This document shows positions 28,139 through 37,991 of a DNA stretch of 64,000 nt, piece by piece. This DNA is from Gammaproteobacteria bacterium (lineage in GTDB: Bacteria; Pseudomonadota; Gammaproteobacteria; Steroidobacterales; Woeseiaceae): positions 1 to 64,000 of the forward strand of contig JAACFJ010000012.1 in the NCBI GenBank assembly GCA_009937505.1. The letters are read 5' to 3'. The notes under the pieces were generated by a model, which saw nothing but the letters and a program-made list of their open reading frames with translations, searched no databases and had not been told where the DNA came from. A program made the position numbers and the translations under genes. Numbering within the stretch: position 1 is the stretch's first letter; every line of letters begins with the position of its first letter.

Positions 28139-29268
28139 TGGAGCTGATCCTCGAAATCTGGCGCGGCTCAGGCCTATATCAGATCACGGGCGGGCAGGCC
28201 GCCATGCTTCTCATCTGCCTCGGCCTTCTGTACCTGGGTATCGTCAGGAAGTTCGAGCCGCTGCTGCTGGTCACCATCGGCTTCGGCGGGCTACTGAGCA
28301 ACATCCCGGGCGCCGGGATCGCCGAGCCTGGCGGATTGCTCTACCTGACTTACGAGGTAGGCATCAAGACGGGCGCGTTTCCGTTGATTATTTTCATGGG
28401 GGTCGGCGCGCTAACCGATTTCGGGCCTTTGCTCGCTAATCCACGCACCCTGTTCCTGGGCGCCGCGGCGCAGTTCGGCATCTTCGCAACGCTGCTCGGC
28501 GCGCTTGGCATGACAGAACTCGGCGTGATGGACTTCACCCTGAAGGAAGCGGCCGCTATCGGTATCATCGGAGGCGCGGACGGGCCGACGGCAATTTACG
28601 TATCGGGCATGCTCGCGCCGCAGCTGCTGGGCGCGATTGCCGTCGCGGCGTATTCCTACATGGCATTGGTCCCGATCATCCAGCCGCCGATAATGCGGCT
28701 GCTCACGACCGAAGACGAGCGCAAGATTCATATGGTGCAGCTGCGCGATGTGTCGAAGACCGAGCGCATCCTGTTTCCCATATTGTTGTTGCTGCTGGTT
28801 GCATTGTTGTTGCCGACGGCGGCGCCGCTGCTCGGCATGCTGGCATTCGGCAACCTGATGCGTGAATGCGGTGTCGTGGATCGACTGTCCGACACCACGC
28901 AGAATGCGCTCATCAATATCGTGACGATATTCCTCGGGCTCTCGGTGGGATCCAAGCTCAGCGCCGATCAGTTCCTGTCGGTCGAAACGTTGGGCATCCT
29001 CTTGCTCGGCGTCGTCGCATTCGCGATCGGTACGGCCAGCGGTGTGCTCATGGGCAAGGTCATGAACAAGGTTTCGCACAACCCGATCAACCCGCTGATC
29101 GGTGCCGCCGGCGTTTCGGCAGTACCGATGGCGGCCCGCGTCGCCAACAAGGTCGGCCTGGAAGCCAACCCGCACAATATCCTGCTGATGCATGCCATGG
29201 GGCCGAACGTCGCCGGCGTCATCGGCTCGGCTATAGCCGCCGGCATCATGATCATGTTCACCACGTAG
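28138..29268 (+). CDS. oadB: Oxaloacetate decarboxylase beta subunit (sodium pump)
   Basis: 376 residues, about nine to eleven membrane helices. The family signatures are present: [17 protein letters not shown] (the Na/H-binding Asp region), ISVxxxAAR-type [15 protein letters not shown] near the end, and [19 protein letters not shown] mid-protein. It couples carboxybiotin decarboxylation to export of sodium ions, so the cell can build a sodium gradient from oxaloacetate. The gene follows oadA directly. About 120 bases of non-coding DNA separate it from the convergent M20 peptidase gene. Confidence 0.95.
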   Translation: MELILEIWRGSGLYQITGGQAAMLLICLGLLYLGIVRKFEPLLLVTIGFGGLLSNIPGAGIAEPGGLLYLTYEVGIKTGAFPLIIFMGVGALTDFGPLLANPRTLFLGAAAQFGIFATLLGALGMTELGVMDFTLKEAAAIGIIGGADGPTAIYVSGMLAPQLLGAIAVAAYSYMALVPIIQPPIMRLLTTEDERKIHMVQLRDVSKTERILFPILLLLLVALLLPTAAPLLGMLAFGNLMRECGVVDRLSDTTQNALINIVTIFLGLSVGSKLSADQFLSVETLGILLLGVVAFAIGTASGVLMGKVMNKVSHNPINPLIGAAGVSAVPMAARVANKVGLEANPHNILLMHAMGPNVAGVIGSAIAAGIMIMFTT

Positions 29269-29389
29269 GAAAAACCTCAGCCAGCGTCATACGGCGTTGA
29301 AACCCACCTCGAAATGCTCATGTACGTGCCGGGTACACTGCGCTTCCTCGGTTGCTTTCGCCCCGCCGCAGTCTGGATCGCATTTCCCG

Positions 29390-30820
29390 TTAGGCGGCGG
29401 CTTTTACGCCAGTCTTGTGCACGTAGTGGTCGGCGAGTACCTGTGCGACGCAGCTCGTGACGCGCTTGCCGGTATCGATGTGCAGGAATTCGTTGGGACC
29501 GTGCGCATTCGAATTCGGCCCCAGCAGGCCCGTGATCAGGAACTGCGCTTCGGGAAATTTCTCGCCCAGCATGCCCATGAACGGGATCGTGCCCCCGGTG
29601 CCCATATACATCGACGGTTTGCTGAAGAACGCCTGTGAGGCTTTCTGCATGGACGCTTCGAGCCACTCTGCGACAGGCGGTGCGTTCCACCCGGCCATGG
29701 TCGATTCGACGTGGAACGACACCTTCGACAGCGGCGGCGTATCGGCTTCGAGAATTTCCTGCACGGTCTTTGCGGCATCGCCGGCGTCGCAGGTGGGCGG
29801 CAGGCGGAACGACAGTTTCAAGGTGTTGAACGGCAGCAGCGTGTTGCCCGCGTCGACAAGTGCGGGCAGGCCCGCAGCGCCGGTCACGCTCATGGTCGGC
29901 CGCCAGGTGTTGTTCAGCAACAGCTCGTACGGCGATTCGCTGGGGGCTGCATCTTCCAGCGCCCACGGGTACTTGCTGTAGACGCCTTTACCCAGCGTCC
30001 CGGCTGCAAGCTTCGCCTGCTCGATGCGCTGCTCCGGGATATCGGCGTGCAGGGCTTCCGGCTTGAGCTGGCCGCTGTCCTCGTCCTCGATGCGGCTCAA
30101 CAGCTTGCGCAGGATGCGGAAACTCGACGGCACGATGCCGCCGGCGCTGCCGGAGTGTACGCCCTCGGTGAGCACATCGGCGCGCAGGGTGCCCGTCAGG
30201 TTGCCGCGCAACGAGGTCGTGCACCACAGCTGCTCGTAGTTGCCGCACTCGGCATCGAGACAGACCACCAGGTCCGGCGAACCGATGCGGTCCTCGAGTT
30301 TCTCGATGTAGTAGGGCAGGTCGAAGCTGCCCGACTCCTCGCAGCCCTCGATCAACACGACGCAGCGTGCATGCGGGATGCCCTGTTCCTGCAGGGCACG
30401 AATGGCGGTCAGCGAGCCGAACACGGCGTAGCCGTCGTCTGCGCCGCCGCGGCCATAGAGTTTGCCGTCCCGGATCGTCGGCTCCCAGGGATCGAGATCC
30501 TCGGCCCAGCCGCTGAACTCAGGTTGCTTGTCGTAATGGCCGTACAGGAGCACCACGTCGTCCGAGTCCCCGGGGATCTCGGCAAAGAGCACGGGCGTGC
30601 GCCCCTCGATCCGCACGATCTCGACCGACATGCCCTTGACAGGTTGGGTCTTGCACCAGGCCTCGAGCTGCTGCACCGCCTTCTCCATATGGCCGTGCTT
30701 CTCCCAGTCGGGATCGAAGTGCGGGGATTTGTTCGGTAGTTTGATGTAGTCGCAGAGCTCGGGAATGATCGAGCTGTCCCACATGTCGTTTACGAAATTT
30801 TCGGTTTTCCTGTTGTCCAT
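29390..30820 (-). CDS. M20 family metallo-dipeptidase
   Basis: 476 residues. The di-zinc site is readable: H in LLYGHYDKQ, the bridging D in YGRGGADDGYAVFG, E in EGCEESGS, D in VCLDAECG, and H in SNAHGPNEFLH near the C-terminus. The lid/dimerisation domain is present (about 200-330, containing LRADVLTEGVHSGSAGG). No signal peptide, so a cytoplasmic peptidase of the CNDP-like branch that cleaves dipeptides or N-acyl amino acids. It lies 4 bases after the metallo-beta-lactamase-fold gene on the same strand and probably shares its transcript. Confidence 0.92.
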   Translation of the reverse strand: MDNRKTENFVNDMWDSSIIPELCDYIKLPNKSPHFDPDWEKHGHMEKAVQQLEAWCKTQPVKGMSVEIVRIEGRTPVLFAEIPGDSDDVVLLYGHYDKQPEFSGWAEDLDPWEPTIRDGKLYGRGGADDGYAVFGSLTAIRALQEQGIPHARCVVLIEGCEESGSFDLPYYIEKLEDRIGSPDLVVCLDAECGNYEQLWCTTSLRGNLTGTLRADVLTEGVHSGSAGGIVPSSFRILRKLLSRIEDEDSGQLKPEALHADIPEQRIEQAKLAAGTLGKGVYSKYPWALEDAAPSESPYELLLNNTWRPTMSVTGAAGLPALVDAGNTLLPFNTLKLSFRLPPTCDAGDAAKTVQEILEADTPPLSKVSFHVESTMAGWNAPPVAEWLEASMQKASQAFFSKPSMYMGTGGTIPFMGMLGEKFPEAQFLITGLLGPNSNAHGPNEFLHIDTGKRVTSCVAQVLADHYVHKTGVKAAA

Positions 30821-30824
30821 TTTT

Positions 30825-31706
30825 CTATTCCGATGTCAGGTCGCGGTAGTGAGTTTGTGTCATCCGCTCCGTCGTGATGAAGCTCCAGTTGTAATCGTCG
30901 TGGTAGTCGGCGAGGGGATTGGCAGCCAGGATCTCCTCCTCTGACATGCCCTGGTCGACGAGCGCCTTGACGCGTTTGCGACCGTCCACGAGAACGGCGA
31001 GGTTGCGTTCGACGTCGGCCTTGGTCGCCACAGGATCGCCGTGACCCGCGAGTACCAACGTGTCGTCGTCGGCCATGTCGATGAGCTGCTGTTGTGCAGC
31101 GATAAAGCCTGCGATGCTGCCACCACCATCGAGATCGACGTACGGGAAGATGCCGTTGAAGAGCACGTCGCCCGCGTGGATGACGTTGGCTTCGGGAAAG
31201 TGAATGGCGCCGTCACCGTCCGTGTGTGCATGCGGTAAATGAAAGACTTTCGCAATCTTGCCGTTGACGTGGAACGTTACCGTCTCGGAAAAGGTGAGCA
31301 CCGGTATTCCAGCAGCCCCACCGGCATCCCCGGGTTTCTCGAGGAGCCGCTTGCGCAGGTTGTCATGGGCAACGACGAGCGTGCCGTCTTTCGCCAGCTG
31401 CGCGTTGCCACCCGTGTGGTCACCGTGATAATGCGTGTTGATCACGAAATCGACGGGTTTGCCCGCGATCGCGGCGACAGCATCAATAAGAGCCGGTGCT
31501 GTCGGCACCATGGCGTCATCGATGAGCACGACATGCTCGTCACCAACCATGACGCTCACGTTGCCACCGACGAATTTCTCGCCCGCGCCGTAAATCACAT
31601 GGATGCCCGGAGACACCTCTTTGCTGGTGAAGGGATTCGCGGCTTCCTGTGCGTGTGCCGATATGGCGAACACGAGACAGCAAATCGCAAGGGTACGCTT
31701 TGTCAT
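30825..31706 (-). CDS. Exported metallo-beta-lactamase-fold hydrolase
   Basis: 293 residues from MTKRTLAICC, with a signal peptide ending AHAQ. The metal-binding signature HYHGDHTGGN is complete, with LPHAHTDGDGAIHF, GDVLFNG and a late AGHGDPV supplying the remaining ligands. The C-terminal extension (about 235-293) is helical. It belongs to the periplasmic MBL-fold group related to SoxH and subclass B3-like proteins, where most members hydrolyse unknown esters or thioesters rather than beta-lactams. ATG at 31706 is chosen because it starts the signal peptide. Confidence 0.86.
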   Translation of the reverse strand: MTKRTLAICCLVFAISAHAQEAANPFTSKEVSPGIHVIYGAGEKFVGGNVSVMVGDEHVVLIDDAMVPTAPALIDAVAAIAGKPVDFVINTHYHGDHTGGNAQLAKDGTLVVAHDNLRKRLLEKPGDAGGAAGIPVLTFSETVTFHVNGKIAKVFHLPHAHTDGDGAIHFPEANVIHAGDVLFNGIFPYVDLDGGGSIAGFIAAQQQLIDMADDDTLVLAGHGDPVATKADVERNLAVLVDGRKRVKALVDQGMSEEEILAANPLADYHDDYNWSFITTERMTQTHYRDLTSE

Positions 31707-31779
31707 CGACGCTCTCCGGAGCTGATTCGGGAACCACATAGTGTTCACGAATCGCGCCTGATTCTCCACCCCCGCAGGC

Positions 31780-33309
31780 TCACTGGTTGCTCGGGAAGGT
31801 GTACTGCGCCTTTTCGCGGACGCCGCCCGAGGGCCAGCGCTGCGTGATGGTCTTGCGGCGCGTATAAAACCTCACGCTGTCGGGCCCATAGGCGTAAAGA
31901 TCGCCGAACAGGGAACGCTTCCAGCCGCCGAAGCTCTGGTAGGCCACCGGTACCGGCAGCGGCACGTTGATGCCGACCATGCCGACCTTGATCCTGTCTG
32001 CGAAGTAACGCGCCGCCTCGCCGTCGCGGGTGAAAATGCACGTGCCGTTGCCGTACTCGTGTTCGTCGATCAGCCGCATCGCTTCTTCTTCCGACTTCGT
32101 GCGAACGACGCATAGCACAGGCCCGAAGATTTCCTCGTTGTAGATGCGCATGTCGCGCGTCACGCGGTCGAAAAGGCACGGGCCCAGGAAGAACCCGTCT
32201 TCGTGATCCGGGACGATGAGTTCGCGGCCATCGATAACGAGATCGGCGCCTTCCTCGACGCCGAGGTCGACGTAAGAGCGGACCTTGTCGTAATGCGCTT
32301 TCGTTACCAGCGGGCCCATGTCGTTGCCGGTATCGGTGCCGTTGCCAACCTTGAGTTCGGCGATGCGTTCCTGGAACTTGCTGACCACGGTATCCGCGGT
32401 CTCGTCCCCGACGCACACCGCGACGGAAATCGCCATGCAGCGCTCGCCGCAGGATCCGTAGGCTGCACCCATCAGCGCGCTCACGGCGTTGTCGATGTCT
32501 GCGTCTGGCATGACCACGGCGTGGTTCTTCGCGCCACCGAGCGCCTGCACGCGTTTACCGTTGGCCGTGCCCGTCGTGTAGATGTACTCAGCGACGGACG
32601 TAGAGCCGACAAAACTGACGGCCTGCACGCGTTCGTCGCTCAGCAGCGTATCGACAGCCTCCTTGTCGCCGTTGACGAGATTGAAGACGCCGTCCGGCAG
32701 GCCGGCTTCGCTCAAGAGCCTGGCACAAAGCAAGGGCGCCGTCGGGTCCTTTTCCGAGGGCTTCAATACGAACGTGTTGCCGCAGGCGATCGCCATCGGG
32801 TACATCCACATCGGCACCATCGCCGGGAAATTGAAGGGCGTGATGCCGGCGACGACGCCCAGCGGTTGATGCTCGGCCCAGCTGTCGATGTTCGGGCCGA
32901 CGTTCTTGGAGTGCTCGCCCTTCAGCAGTTCCGGGATTCCGCAGGCGTATTCGACGACCTCCACGCCGCGGATGAATTCGCCCATTGCGTCGTCGAGGAC
33001 CTTGCCGTGCTCATCCGTTATCGCGGCAACGATTTCGTCCGCATGCTCCTCGAGCAGCTGCTTGAAGCGGAACATGATGCGTGCGCGCTTGATCGGTGGC
33101 GTATCGCGCCACGCAGGGAAGGCAGCGTCGGCCGCGGCGATTGCCTCTTCCGCGGTCTGCCGCGACGCCATTGCGACGTGGCGGGTGACCTCGCCTGTGG
33201 CGGGGTTCGTGACCGGTTCGGGCCGGTTTGAATCGGCAACGTCGCAGCCGTCGATGAAATGGCCGACGATGTTTGCTGCGTCGATATCTTGTGCGGGGCG
33301 GGCGCTCAT
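31780..33309 (-). CDS. mmsA: Methylmalonate-semialdehyde dehydrogenase (CoA-acylating)
   Basis: 509 residues. ALDH fold with catalytic Cys in SCGERCMA and the [15 protein letters not shown] signature specific for MmsA, plus [15 protein letters not shown] and [11 protein letters not shown] for NAD binding. MmsA converts methylmalonate semialdehyde to propionyl-CoA in valine breakdown, and malonate semialdehyde to acetyl-CoA in beta-alanine breakdown. The next gene on the strand upstream is an omega-amino acid aminotransferase, so the pair fits beta-alanine or beta-aminoisobutyrate use. That aminotransferase is frameshifted here. Confidence 0.94.
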   Translation of the reverse strand: MSARPAQDIDAANIVGHFIDGCDVADSNRPEPVTNPATGEVTRHVAMASRQTAEEAIAAADAAFPAWRDTPPIKRARIMFRFKQLLEEHADEIVAAITDEHGKVLDDAMGEFIRGVEVVEYACGIPELLKGEHSKNVGPNIDSWAEHQPLGVVAGITPFNFPAMVPMWMYPMAIACGNTFVLKPSEKDPTAPLLCARLLSEAGLPDGVFNLVNGDKEAVDTLLSDERVQAVSFVGSTSVAEYIYTTGTANGKRVQALGGAKNHAVVMPDADIDNAVSALMGAAYGSCGERCMAISVAVCVGDETADTVVSKFQERIAELKVGNGTDTGNDMGPLVTKAHYDKVRSYVDLGVEEGADLVIDGRELIVPDHEDGFFLGPCLFDRVTRDMRIYNEEIFGPVLCVVRTKSEEEAMRLIDEHEYGNGTCIFTRDGEAARYFADRIKVGMVGINVPLPVPVAYQSFGGWKRSLFGDLYAYGPDSVRFYTRRKTITQRWPSGGVREKAQYTFPSNQ

Positions 33310-33330
33310 GAGCTCTCCTGTCGTGTTCGC

Positions 33331-34618
33331 TTAGTCGATGGTGTCAATCACGTGACGTACGCTGTCAAACGCCTTGTTCCAGTCGTCGACCTTCGAATTC
33401 AGGAACGGCGAGAAACTGAGGATGTCCATGCCGTTGCGCACCATCAGCTTCTCTTCCCAGAAACAACGTTTGTGGGTCTCGAGACCCCGCGCGCCCGGTG
33501 CGCCGTGCCGCGGCGCCATTTCAATGGCACCCATGAGGCCGAAGTTGCGCACGTCGATGACCTTGTCGTGGTCGGCGAACGAGTGCAGCAGATCCTCGAA
33601 CGGCTGCTCGAGCGATTTCGCCTGCTCGAAGATGCCTTCCTCCTCGTAGACATCCATCGCGGCGAGCCCTGCGGCCGCGGCAACCGGATGTCCCGAATAC
33701 GTATAGCCGTGGAAAAGCTCGATCATGAAGTCGGGCCCCTGCATGAAGGCGTCGTAAACATGATCGCGCACCAGTACGGCGCCCATCGGGATTACGCCGT
33801 TGGTGAGGCCCTTCGCCGTCGTGATGATGTCCGGCATCACGTCGAACCGCTCGGCGCCAAACGCCTTGCCGACGCGCCCGAAGGCGGTAATGACCTCATC
33901 GAAGATCAGCAGGATACCGTGCTTGTCGCAGATCTCGCGAAGGCGCTCGAGGTAGCCGACGGGCGGCGGCAGCACGCCTGCCGACCCGGCAACCGGTTCA
34001 ACGATGACCGCGGCGATATTGCTGCCGTCGTGCAGCGCAGCCAGTCGCTCCAGGTCGTCGGCAAGATGCGCACCCCATTCGGGCTGGCCGCGTGAAAACG
34101 CGGTGTGCTCGATATCCATCGTCGCGCGGATATGGTCCACGCCCGGTATAAGGTTGGGGCTGAATACCTTGCGGTTCGGCACCATGCCACCGACCGACAT
34201 GCCGCCGAAATTGACGCCGTGATAACCGCGCTCGCGGCCGATCAGGCGCGTGCGGTTACCCTCGCCGCGGGCGCGGTGATAACCGAGCGCGATCTTGAGG
34301 GCCGTGTCCACGGATTCGGATCCGGAGTTCGTAAAGAACGCGTGATTGAAGCCTTCGGGCGCCATGTCGGTGACCCGCTCGGCCAGCGCAAACGACTTTT
34401 CGTTGCCCGACTGGAAGGTCATCGAGTAATCGAGCTGCGCAACCTGTTCCGATGCCCGTGGTCCACAGGCCCGCGAACAGATCGTAGATCTTGTCACCGT
34501 CGATGGTCGTGTAGTGGTGGCCGCTTCCCGAGGTGATGATGCGGGGCTTCTTCTTGAAATCACGATTGGCCGTGAACGGCATCCAGAATGCGTCGAGTTT
34601 CTTGGCGGGTGCGCTCAT
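33331..34618 (-). pseudogene. Omega-amino acid:pyruvate aminotransferase, frameshifted near 34450
   Basis: Class III PLP aminotransferase of about 430 residues. The start at 34618 reads MSAPAKKLDAFWMPFTANR and runs in frame to YDLFAGLWTTGIG. The frame then changes at about 34446-34455 and resumes as EQVAQLDYSMTFQSGN. The conserved GHxHPxIxxAV stretch between these points (about eleven residues) is missing. The rest is intact: FTNSGSESVDTALKIA, ERGYHGVNFGGMSVGG, IFDEVITAFGRVG and the PLP lysine region in TTAKGLTNGVIPMGAV. A 3n+2-base deletion explains the break. The gene stands 21 bases before mmsA, in a beta-alanine/omega-amino acid operon divergent from an XRE-cupin regulator. Assembly error remains possible. 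Confidence 0.8.
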
Positions 34619-34677
34619 GCTATGGCTGCTCCAGGCTATCCAGGCAATTGAGAAGGGAGTGTACGCCCGAGCAGCTA

Positions 34678-34759
34678 TGTTAAACAATTAGTTAGTTGAG
34701 GTTTATTAAGCGCTTGATTTAAAAGGCGCATCCCCACAAAATGTTCAGTAAGCTAAACA
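34678..34759. promoter_or_regulatory. TGTT/AACA inverted repeats in the divergent promoter region
   Basis: Between the aminotransferase and the XRE-cupin regulator (157 bases, AT-rich) the sequence carries TGTTAAACA (34678-34686) and TGTTCAGTAAGCTAAACA (34742-34759). Both contain TAAACA and a TGTT/AACA dyad. Repeated half-sites next to an autoregulating XRE gene are likely operators. The regulator's start codon follows 17 bases after the second site, where binding would block initiation. Confidence 0.45.
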
Positions 34760-34775
34760 ATCCTGGAGCCGAACG

Positions 34776-35324
34776 ATGGAGCAGCCGATCGGTCCCCGCC
34801 TGCGGCAGATTCGCCTGCGGCACCGGCTTTCGCAACGTAAGCTGGCGCGGCAATCCGGCGTTGCCAATGCGACGATCTCCCAGATCGAGGCCGGAAAACT
34901 GAACCCTACCGTAAGCATGCTGAAAAAAGTGCTGGACGGTATCCCGGTGCGGCTCTCGGAGTTCTTCAGCGACGAGCCCGAAACCCCGGATCGCGTCTTT
35001 TTTCGTGCTGACGAGCTGACCGAGATCGCGGACGGTGGCGTCTCATTCCTGCAGGTCGGTGCCAATCTGAACGACAAGGCCATTCAATTCATCAAGGAGT
35101 GCTACCAGCCCGGCGCGGGCACCGGAAAACACGCCATCACCCACGAGGGTGAGGAGTGCGGTCTTGTTCTGAAGGGGAGGTTGCAGGTGACGGTCGGCGA
35201 ACAGTCGGCGATCCTGCGTGCCGGTGACGCGTACTACTTCAGGAGTAACCAGCCGCACAGTTTCCTGAATCCGGGCAGCGAAGCCTGTGAGCTCATATCA
35301 GCCTGCACACCGCCGAGCTTCTAG
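34776..35324 (+). CDS. XRE-family regulator with C-terminal cupin domain
   Basis: 182 residues. An N-terminal helix-turn-helix of the XRE type (about 7-61; LRHRLSQRKLARQSGVANATISQIEAGK) is followed by a cupin sensor domain (about 110-178; KHAITHEGEECGLVLKGRLQVTVG, YYFRSNQPHSFLNPG). This is the PuuR-like architecture, used to control polyamine, GABA and omega-amino acid genes. The divergent gene is an omega-aminotransferase followed by mmsA, which makes that operon the likely target, with the amine or its aldehyde as the effector. Confidence 0.9.
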   Translation: MEQPIGPRLRQIRLRHRLSQRKLARQSGVANATISQIEAGKLNPTVSMLKKVLDGIPVRLSEFFSDEPETPDRVFFRADELTEIADGGVSFLQVGANLNDKAIQFIKECYQPGAGTGKHAITHEGEECGLVLKGRLQVTVGEQSAILRAGDAYYFRSNQPHSFLNPGSEACELISACTPPSF

Positions 35325-35413
35325 AAACCGCTACCCGTTTGCCGGGCTGGCCAACGGTGGTCGTTTAATGGCACAGTTACCGCCCCTGGTTTTTAATCCA
35401 AATTAGAATTCTC

Positions 35414-36406
35414 ATGGCTCAATTCGGCACCGTATTCTGCGATCACATGTCGATCGCGCGGTTTGAAAACGGCCGCTGGGGCGAGGCGGCGATTGAACCG
35501 CTCGCGCCGCTGCCCCTGCACCCGGCATCACACGTTTTTCATTACGCGAGCACCTGCTTCGAGGGCTTCAAGGCCTACCGCTGGCCGGACGGCAAGGCGC
35601 GTATCTTCCGCCTTCATGACCACGTCGCGCGCATGCAACGCAGCGCAAAATCGTTGCACCTGCCGGTTCCGGACGCCGACCTGCTGGCTGAAATGGTCGA
35701 AAGCCTTGTCAGGCGGCAACTCGACGACATACCGGAACCGCCCAGTTCTCTATACCTCCGTCCGACGCTGATCGGCACCTTGCCCAACATCGGCGCGGCA
35801 GCCGCGCCGTCGACAGAAGCGACGCTGTTCGTTCTCGCGTCCCCGGTCGGCGATTACTTTGCAGGTGGTGCGAGGCCGCTCAAGTTGCTCGTCGCGGATA
35901 CGTTCGCGCGTTCCACGGAACAGCTCGGCAGCACCAAGACGGGCGGCAACTACGCGGCGGCACTCGGGCCGACGCTGGACGCAAAGGAAAAATACGGCGT
36001 TGACCAGGTGCTGTTCTGTCCGGACGGCGACGTGCAGGAGACGGGCGCAGCCAACTTCCTGCTGATCAGCGACGACGAAATTATTACCAAGCCGCTGAAT
36101 ACTTCGTTCCTGCACGGTATGACCCGTGCCTCGATCCTTGCGATTGCGAAAGACCTCGGCTACCGGGTCAACGAAAGGGACTTCACGGTGAAAGAATTGC
36201 TGGAATGGGTTGCTACCTGCGAAGCTGCGCTTTCAGGTACGGCGGCCACGCTGACCCCGGTCGGCACCCTCGTTTATGACGACAACGAGATCCCCGTTCG
36301 CGATGGTGGCGCAGGACCCAATACCGAGAAGCTGCGCAAAGCGCTACAGGCCATCCAGTACGGCAACGCGCCGGATACCCACGGCTGGCTGACCGAGGTG
36401 AGCTGA
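35414..36406 (+). CDS. ilvE: Branched-chain amino acid aminotransferase
   Basis: 330 residues, fold-type IV PLP enzyme. Landmarks: HYASTCFEGFKAYR near residue 42, the PLP lysine in STKTGGNYAAALGP, and the ETGAANFLLI motif. It interconverts Leu, Ile and Val with their keto acids, in either direction. The length and the TKTGGNYA motif place it in the IlvE class II-like group that includes eukaryotic-type BCATs. It follows the XRE-cupin gene by 89 bases and has its own likely promoter region, since the upstream gap is AT-rich. It works with the two leucine dehydrogenases and the bkd complex in the window. Confidence 0.92.
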   Translation: MAQFGTVFCDHMSIARFENGRWGEAAIEPLAPLPLHPASHVFHYASTCFEGFKAYRWPDGKARIFRLHDHVARMQRSAKSLHLPVPDADLLAEMVESLVRRQLDDIPEPPSSLYLRPTLIGTLPNIGAAAAPSTEATLFVLASPVGDYFAGGARPLKLLVADTFARSTEQLGSTKTGGNYAAALGPTLDAKEKYGVDQVLFCPDGDVQETGAANFLLISDDEIITKPLNTSFLHGMTRASILAIAKDLGYRVNERDFTVKELLEWVATCEAALSGTAATLTPVGTLVYDDNEIPVRDGGAGPNTEKLRKALQAIQYGNAPDTHGWLTEVS

Positions 36407-36423
36407 CCAGCGATTGCGTTCGT

Positions 36424-36512
36424 AGGAGCGGTTCTCGACCCGCTATCGCGCCCAGGCGCACTCCTGCAGCAATCGTGGGATCCTGTAGGAGCGCTTGTCG
36501 AAGTGCGACCTT
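36424..36512 (+). repeat. REP-like intergenic repeats (GTAGGAGCG type)
   Basis: Two copies of the motif GTAGGAGCG start at about 36424 and 36487, followed by short GC-rich complementary segments (CGACCCGCTATCGCG and TGTCGAAGTGCGACC). CTGTAGGAGCG-type elements are scattered in the intergenic DNA of many gammaproteobacteria as REP units placed after genes. Here they fill the gap between the convergent ilvE and hemN genes, where they could stabilise 3' ends. I saw no further copies in the window. Confidence 0.55.
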
Positions 36513-36515
36513 TGC

Positions 36516-37928
36516 TCAGATCGCCCTGGAAAAGCGTTTGTTGGTATCGACCTCGGCCATGTGACGGTCGAACACCATCGCGATACAGCGAAGCAGCAGC
36601 CTGCCTTTTGCCGTAATGCTGATGCCGTCGGGGTCGAGTTCGATCAGTTCGTCTTCGGCCAGCGGCTTCAGCCGCTCGAGTTCCGACTTGAAATAGTCCC
36701 GGAAATCGAGGTCGTGGCTGGCGTCGAAGTCATCGAAATCGAGCCGGTCGTAGCACATCAGCGCCTGGATCACGTCTGCGCGCAGCAGGTCGTCGTCATC
36801 CACGGCGATGCCCTTCTTGACGGGAAGGTGACCGTCTTCGATCAGCGTCTCGTATTCCATGGTCGTGACGGCGTTTTGTGCGTAGACATTGCCAATGCTC
36901 GAGATCGAGCTTACGCCCAGGCCGATCAGGTCACACCCGCCATGCGTCGAGTAGCCCTGGAAATTCCGCTGCAGCGTGCCGTCGCCGCGAGCCTGCACGA
37001 GGTCGTCGTCGGGTAGCCCGAAATGATCCATGCCGATATAGAGGTAACCGCTTTCGGAGAGCCGGTCGATCGTGTGGTGCAGGATGTCGAGCTTGGTCGA
37101 GGGCAAGGGAATGTCGTCCGCGTTGATCATGCGCTGGCCCTTGAACCGCTCAGGCAGGTGCGCGTAGTTGTAGACCGCGAGCCGGTCCGGGCGCAGCCCG
37201 ATGACCCGGTCGAGCGTCGCATCGAAACTCGCGACATTCTGGTGGGGCAGGCCGTAGATGAGATCGAAGGAGATTGACTTGAAATCCGCAGCTCTCGCAG
37301 CCTTGACGAGCCCCGATACCTCCTCGAAAGACTGCATGCGGTTTACCGCTTCCTGCACGGTGGGATCGAAATCCTGGATGCCGAGGCTCAGGCGATTGAA
37401 GCCCAGGTCGGTCAGGTACTTGATGCCTTCGACGTCCACCGTCCTCGGGTCTACCTCGATGGAGAATTCCCGTGCGTCGCTTTCGTCGAAGTTGAACGCG
37501 CCGCGCAGCGCAGCCATCAGCGCGTCCATCTGGTCGTTGTCGAGGTAGGTGGGCGTGCCGCCGCCGAAATGCAGTTGACGGGTCTCGCGAGACCGGTCGA
37601 AGAGCTCCGACTGCATAAGGATCTCCTTGTGCAGCATCTCCATGTAGCGCTCGACCCGTACCTGGTTGCGGGTGACGATCTTGTTGCAGCCGCAGTAGTA
37701 GCAGAGCGAGTGACAGAAGGGGATGTGCACGTAGAGCGACAGTGGCGCCCCGCCCGCGTTGCTGTTCAGGGCGTTGGCGCGGTACTCCGACTCTCCGAGG
37801 CGCTCACTGAACTGCAGCGCGGTCGGGTAAGACGTGTAACGGGGGCCGCGCCCATCGTAGCGTTCGATCAATTCCTGGTCGAAGCAGATGGCGGGCGGCG
37901 CAGAATGGGTTGCAGGTACGTTTTTCAT
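36516..37928 (-). CDS. hemN: Oxygen-independent coproporphyrinogen III oxidase
   Basis: 470 residues, radical SAM enzyme that makes protoporphyrinogen IX without oxygen. The 4Fe-4S cluster motif is CHSLCYYCGCNK, with the extra HemN-specific Cys, and the SAM-binding GGGTPTYL follows. The C-terminal HemN domain with MGLG-like segments (GLGVSSISSIGNVYAQN) distinguishes it from HemW. It allows heme synthesis when oxygen is scarce, and together with ctaA next door it indicates a facultative lifestyle. No perfect FNR box was found in the 63 bases up to ctaA. Confidence 0.95.
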   Translation of the reverse strand: MKNVPATHSAPPAICFDQELIERYDGRGPRYTSYPTALQFSERLGESEYRANALNSNAGGAPLSLYVHIPFCHSLCYYCGCNKIVTRNQVRVERYMEMLHKEILMQSELFDRSRETRQLHFGGGTPTYLDNDQMDALMAALRGAFNFDESDAREFSIEVDPRTVDVEGIKYLTDLGFNRLSLGIQDFDPTVQEAVNRMQSFEEVSGLVKAARAADFKSISFDLIYGLPHQNVASFDATLDRVIGLRPDRLAVYNYAHLPERFKGQRMINADDIPLPSTKLDILHHTIDRLSESGYLYIGMDHFGLPDDDLVQARGDGTLQRNFQGYSTHGGCDLIGLGVSSISSIGNVYAQNAVTTMEYETLIEDGHLPVKKGIAVDDDDLLRADVIQALMCYDRLDFDDFDASHDLDFRDYFKSELERLKPLAEDELIELDPDGISITAKGRLLLRCIAMVFDRHMAEVDTNKRFSRAI

Positions 37929-37991
37929 GTCGCAGATACTCGCCGAAGCAATAGGCCGATTATATGGGTATTTGCACCTATGACGCAGCGG

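Noticed and set aside
28411-29193. Long minus-strand open frame opposite oadB
   Set aside because: It is rich in Arg, His and Gln as expected from the antisense of a hydrophobic protein, while oadB itself is fully conserved.
36424-36512. Insertion-sequence ends between ilvE and hemN
   Set aside because: Only short GTAGGAGCG-type repeats are seen, with no transposase fragment or target duplication, so a REP-like element is the better call.
36878-37277. Plus-strand frames inside hemN and other open frames opposite long GC-rich genes
   Set aside because: These mirror the codon bias of the real gene on the other strand and have no starts, domains or ribosome sites of their own.
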